DNA of 64,000 nt from positions 56,886 to 120,885 of the forward strand of contig JAAFIG010000013.1 of NCBI GenBank assembly GCA_013298595.1, given 5' to 3'. Shown piece by piece: positions 61,766 to 64,000 of the stretch (its first letter is position 1; each line of letters starts with the position of its first letter). The translations under genes were made by a program, and so were the position numbers. The stretch is from Deinococcales bacterium. GTDB lineage: Bacteria > Deinococcota > Deinococci > Deinococcales > JAAFIG01. A model generated the notes under the pieces. The model saw only the letters and a list, made by a program, of their open reading frames with translations. It made no database searches and was not told the origin of the DNA.

Positions 61766-62878
61766 TCATAGTTCCCCTGCGGCTGGGGCATAAATTTGTT
61801 TTAGGAGCGCAAATTCATCAAAAACGGTGTATTCCTGCGCAACTCTGCCATTCTCGAGTTCAAAGTGGCTAATGCACATAAGTTTAATTCTTTGCCCAGT
61901 GGCATCACCGTACCAGCCAGTGCCAAGGTGGGTGCCTTGGAAAGTCCAACGCACCGCAATTTTTAGGTTTAGCCCAGTGCCAATGTAACAAATATGGTCT
62001 ACACTCACGCCAGCATCGGGGAAAGCTGCCAGTAAACTTAAAACAAAATGTTGGTAAGCACTAATTCCCTCGAGTTTTCGTGCTGTGGATACAAAAGCAG
62101 TTGGGGATTGCGTGTAATAACCGTGCACCCGATTTAGTAAACGCCAATTCCAGATTTCTTGAAACATCGAATATATAAAATCGGTTACGTCAAAACCATC
62201 ATTGGAACGAACAGGTAATTTGGGTGGAAGTTGCCCTTGGAGACGGTCTATTTCGGGTACACCAATTTGCACTGGGCTGTTTGCATTACGGATTGCATCG
62301 GCTTTTGCAAGGCGTTTAGCCAGTTCGATTTCGGGCAGACCAAGTTGCCGTACCAAAGCCAGTTCATCACGTACCAACCATTCTTCGGCAATGCGGTTTT
62401 CTTTAACAAAACAATGGGCAATGCCACGGCGCAAAATTCGTTTATTGGTCGGTGCGCCGTAAGCGCTATACCCCGTGTTGCGGGCAGTCCAAGTAATACG
62501 GTGACTCGAGTGAAACCCATCGGTTTCGTTGCCGCTCCAGATCACTTCATCGCCATGCAGCCGAGCATCTGGAAAGGCAGCAAGGGTTTTGAGTGTCCCT
62601 TCAACCACAGCTTCGCGTCCATAAATGGTTGCATCGGTCATGTAAATAGGGCAATTATGGGTGTAATGCGTGTAAATCAAACCAATTGCTTTTTCTTCCC
62701 AAATTTTATGAGTACAACGAATAATATAATCCACAAAATCGGGATAATCCTCGTCGAATCCTCGCAAGGCTTGACGACGTTCAAGAGGGCGTTCAGGACT
62801 CGAAAAACTCGAGATGTCGCGCCCGTTTACCATAATTTGGCTGCGCTCGAGCAGTTCTTGCTCAGATGGTTTGGTCAT
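61766..62878 (-). CDS. Double SnoaL-like (NTF2-fold) protein
   Basis: A 370-residue protein made of two SnoaL-like domains. The first has 'EEKAIGLIYTHYTHNCPIYM' and 'HRITWTARNTGYSAYGAPTN'. The second has 'QEIWNWRLLNRVHGYYTQSP', 'FVLSLLAAFPDAGVSVDHIC' and 'FELENGRVAQEYTVFDEFAL'. The duplicated polyketide-cyclase/ester-cyclase fold usually forms a hydrophobic catalytic or binding pocket. Its place between lacI and dehydrogenases suggests an isomerase, hydratase or lyase step. Coupled to lacI by a 4-nt overlap; SD AAGGTGA. Confidence 0.85.
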   Translation of the reverse strand: MTKPSEQELLERSQIMVNGRDISSFSSPERPLERRQALRGFDEDYPDFVDYIIRCTHKIWEEKAIGLIYTHYTHNCPIYMTDATIYGREAVVEGTLKTLAAFPDARLHGDEVIWSGNETDGFHSSHRITWTARNTGYSAYGAPTNKRILRRGIAHCFVKENRIAEEWLVRDELALVRQLGLPEIELAKRLAKADAIRNANSPVQIGVPEIDRLQGQLPPKLPVRSNDGFDVTDFIYSMFQEIWNWRLLNRVHGYYTQSPTAFVSTARKLEGISAYQHFVLSLLAAFPDAGVSVDHICYIGTGLNLKIAVRWTFQGTHLGTGWYGDATGQRIKLMCISHFELENGRVAQEYTVFDEFALLKQIYAPAAGEL

Positions 62879-63894
62879 GATTTCACCTTTTTTGCTCTGG
62901 TTTTCAGTGCTTTGACGCTGCCACGTTCGATTAAAACCCCTGGGATGAATCGTAAATTACTACCAAGTGGCGCATTTTCTATTGCCTCGAGTAAAATCTG
63001 TAAACTCGAATCGATCATGGTTTCGACAGGCTGGCGAATTGTGGTTAAATTATATGCGCCCCAAGCTGCCATTGGTATGTCATCAAAGCCAACAATGCTG
63101 ATGTCTGTACCAACTTGTACTCCCGCTTCTCGAGCTGCGTCTATCGCACCAATTGCTGTGATATCGTTGGCACAAAAAATTGCATCGGGTGCATCGGAAC
63201 GTGCCAGTAATCGCTGCATTGCAGCAAAACCAGCTTCGTAAGTAAAGTTTCCTGCCTCGTGTTGAACCATAAAACCAGCCTGCTCGAGCCGCAACGTATA
63301 ACTGCTTTCGCGGTCACGGTTGGTGCTGGTGTTCTCACGCCCTGCAATGTAAGCATAACGGCTGTGCGAACGCCCCAAGAGGTAATCGGCAATCGTTCGT
63401 CCGCCACCTCGGTTATCGCAGCATACAGCGCTTGAAGAGGCATCAGCGGCATAGCGATTAAACAAGACCACAGGCGTACCATGCCGACTGAGGGTTTCTG
63501 CCATGTGGCTGGATAACCTCGCCGAGGCAATCAGTAAGCCATCACACTGGTACTCGAGAACGAGCGGCAGTAAATCGTCTACTTCGTGTTCAGCATCGGT
63601 GCTAAAAAGGAGCACCCGCCAGCCCAGCGTATGCAGTTTAGAGGTGAGTTTCTCGAGCACAAACGGATAAAACGGACTGGTCATTTCCGACATGACAATG
63701 CCAATTAATTTGCTTTGCTGCGTGCTTAGACTCCGTGCCATCGCGTTGGGCGTGTAGCCCAATTTCAGCGCGAGATGTTGAACTTTTTCACGGGTTTTAA
63801 CAGCAATTCGCACATCATTGGATAATGCCCGCGAAACTGTACTTTGGCTAATTCCAAGCTCCTGAGCCAAATCCACACTGGTGACTCGAGCCAT
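62875..63894 (-). CDS. LacI-family transcriptional repressor
   Basis: A 339-residue repressor. The HTH and hinge are intact ('VTSVDLAQELGISQSTVSRA', 'NAMARSLSTQQSKLIGIV'), followed by a periplasmic-binding-protein-like effector domain ('GTDISIVGFDDIPMAAWGAY', 'LTTIRQPVETMIDSSLQILL'). It heads the catabolic cluster. An imperfect LacI-type operator in the promoter of the binding-protein gene is its probable target; the inducer should be the transported compound or a product of it. Confidence 0.94.
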   Translation of the reverse strand: MARVTSVDLAQELGISQSTVSRALSNDVRIAVKTREKVQHLALKLGYTPNAMARSLSTQQSKLIGIVMSEMTSPFYPFVLEKLTSKLHTLGWRVLLFSTDAEHEVDDLLPLVLEYQCDGLLIASARLSSHMAETLSRHGTPVVLFNRYAADASSSAVCCDNRGGGRTIADYLLGRSHSRYAYIAGRENTSTNRDRESSYTLRLEQAGFMVQHEAGNFTYEAGFAAMQRLLARSDAPDAIFCANDITAIGAIDAAREAGVQVGTDISIVGFDDIPMAAWGAYNLTTIRQPVETMIDSSLQILLEAIENAPLGSNLRFIPGVLIERGSVKALKTRAKKVKS

Positions 63895-64000
63895 TAATAA
63901 CTACCTGTCTTTTGACTCGAGCCACTTTTAAATGTTTCAAGCGCAGTTTTAGCGGCTGATGCCAGCAATCTGGAATCGCTACTGAGCACCAGAAATCTGT

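Larger units (their letters stand above)
1..64000. repeat. Highly iterated palindrome CTCGAG, dispersed through the whole window
   Basis: The 6-bp palindrome CTCGAG (the XhoI sequence) occurs at about 8 per kb: 40 copies counted by eye in the first 4.9 kb, where chance predicts about one. It lies in all reading frames (Leu-Glu, Ser-Ser or Ser-Arg, and x-Arg-x), on genes of both strands, in intergenic DNA and inside terminator stems, and is absent from the tRNA. It is not clustered or tandem. Gaps of 400-800 bp occur, for example 32.7-33.5 kb, 35.9-36.4 kb and 52.0-52.6 kb. The pattern resembles HIP1 of cyanobacteria but with a different core. Its role is unknown. Confidence 0.95.

Overview
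The window looks like chromosomal DNA of a free-living, aerobic, heterotrophic bacterium of moderate G+C content (mid-40s percent by eye). The most striking property is not a gene. The palindrome CTCGAG is scattered through coding and non-coding DNA alike; I counted 40 copies in the first 4.9 kb, against roughly one expected by chance, and it stays common throughout. It behaves like a highly iterated palindrome, comparable to HIP1 of cyanobacteria. Many genes have a TANNNT -10 box only 5-8 nt before the start codon, so their mRNAs would be leaderless. That habit, with two DUF4388 proteins and a response regulator fused to a BTAD domain, makes me lean towards a low-GC member of the Deinococcota. 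The assignment is tentative.

Layout: 0-2.5 kb (minus) is an operon of release factor 1 (prfA), a Nudix hydrolase, a VOC protein and an ankyrin protein cut by the window edge. 2.7-6.4 kb holds a membrane Fe-S oxidoreductase and a divergent Lrp regulator/EamA exporter pair. 6.4-9.6 kb is a tightly overlapping plus-strand operon of small enzymes (cupin, flavodoxin-like reductase, isochorismatase-like hydrolase, arginase-like protein, two tandem acetyltransferases). 9.7-16.3 kb carries a polyprenyl synthase, the REC-BTAD regulator, an NrnA-type phosphoesterase, a molybdopterin oxidoreductase and a secreted protein with seven W-x-G repeats. 16.3-21.4 kb has an effector-binding protein, a VOC protein, bioY-birA, a PAS/DUF4388 protein, tsaE, a DapA-family aldolase and tRNA-Ile(GAT). 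21.4-32.7 kb contains a flavoprotein reductase, a MerR regulator, murJ, an Fe-S photolyase, a SIS protein, an HtrA-type protease, miaA and a glycosyltransferase.

32.7-40.4 kb is the most irregular stretch: a CTCGAG-free orphan gene, a DsbA-like protein, an S41 protease with the catalytic Lys replaced by Arg, a 208-bp MITE-like element, and a 1010-residue RNase R-like protein. That protein has lost its catalytic aspartates and seems to start at AUU behind a structured leader. 40.4-51.7 kb has a DUF4388 protein, an alanine/sodium symporter, WecB, a TetR/quinone-reductase divergon with a visible operator, a ROK kinase, an FtsX-type permease, both enzymes of agmatine-to-putrescine conversion, and a DinG-type helicase.

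51.7-64 kb (minus) holds an orphan sugar-type binding protein, SlyD, a stalk-domain protein broken by a frameshift, and a LacI-controlled cluster: lacI, a double SnoaL protein, an SDR, an HpsN-like histidinol-dehydrogenase homologue, an ABC binding protein with two permeases (no ATPase), and an M20-family protein with altered metal ligands. A LacI-type operator sits inside the promoter of the transport half. I read this as a regulated uptake and oxidation system for a small polyol or C3-sulfonate-like substrate; it is the best candidate here for an undescribed pathway. I saw no CRISPR array, rRNA, prophage or transposase.
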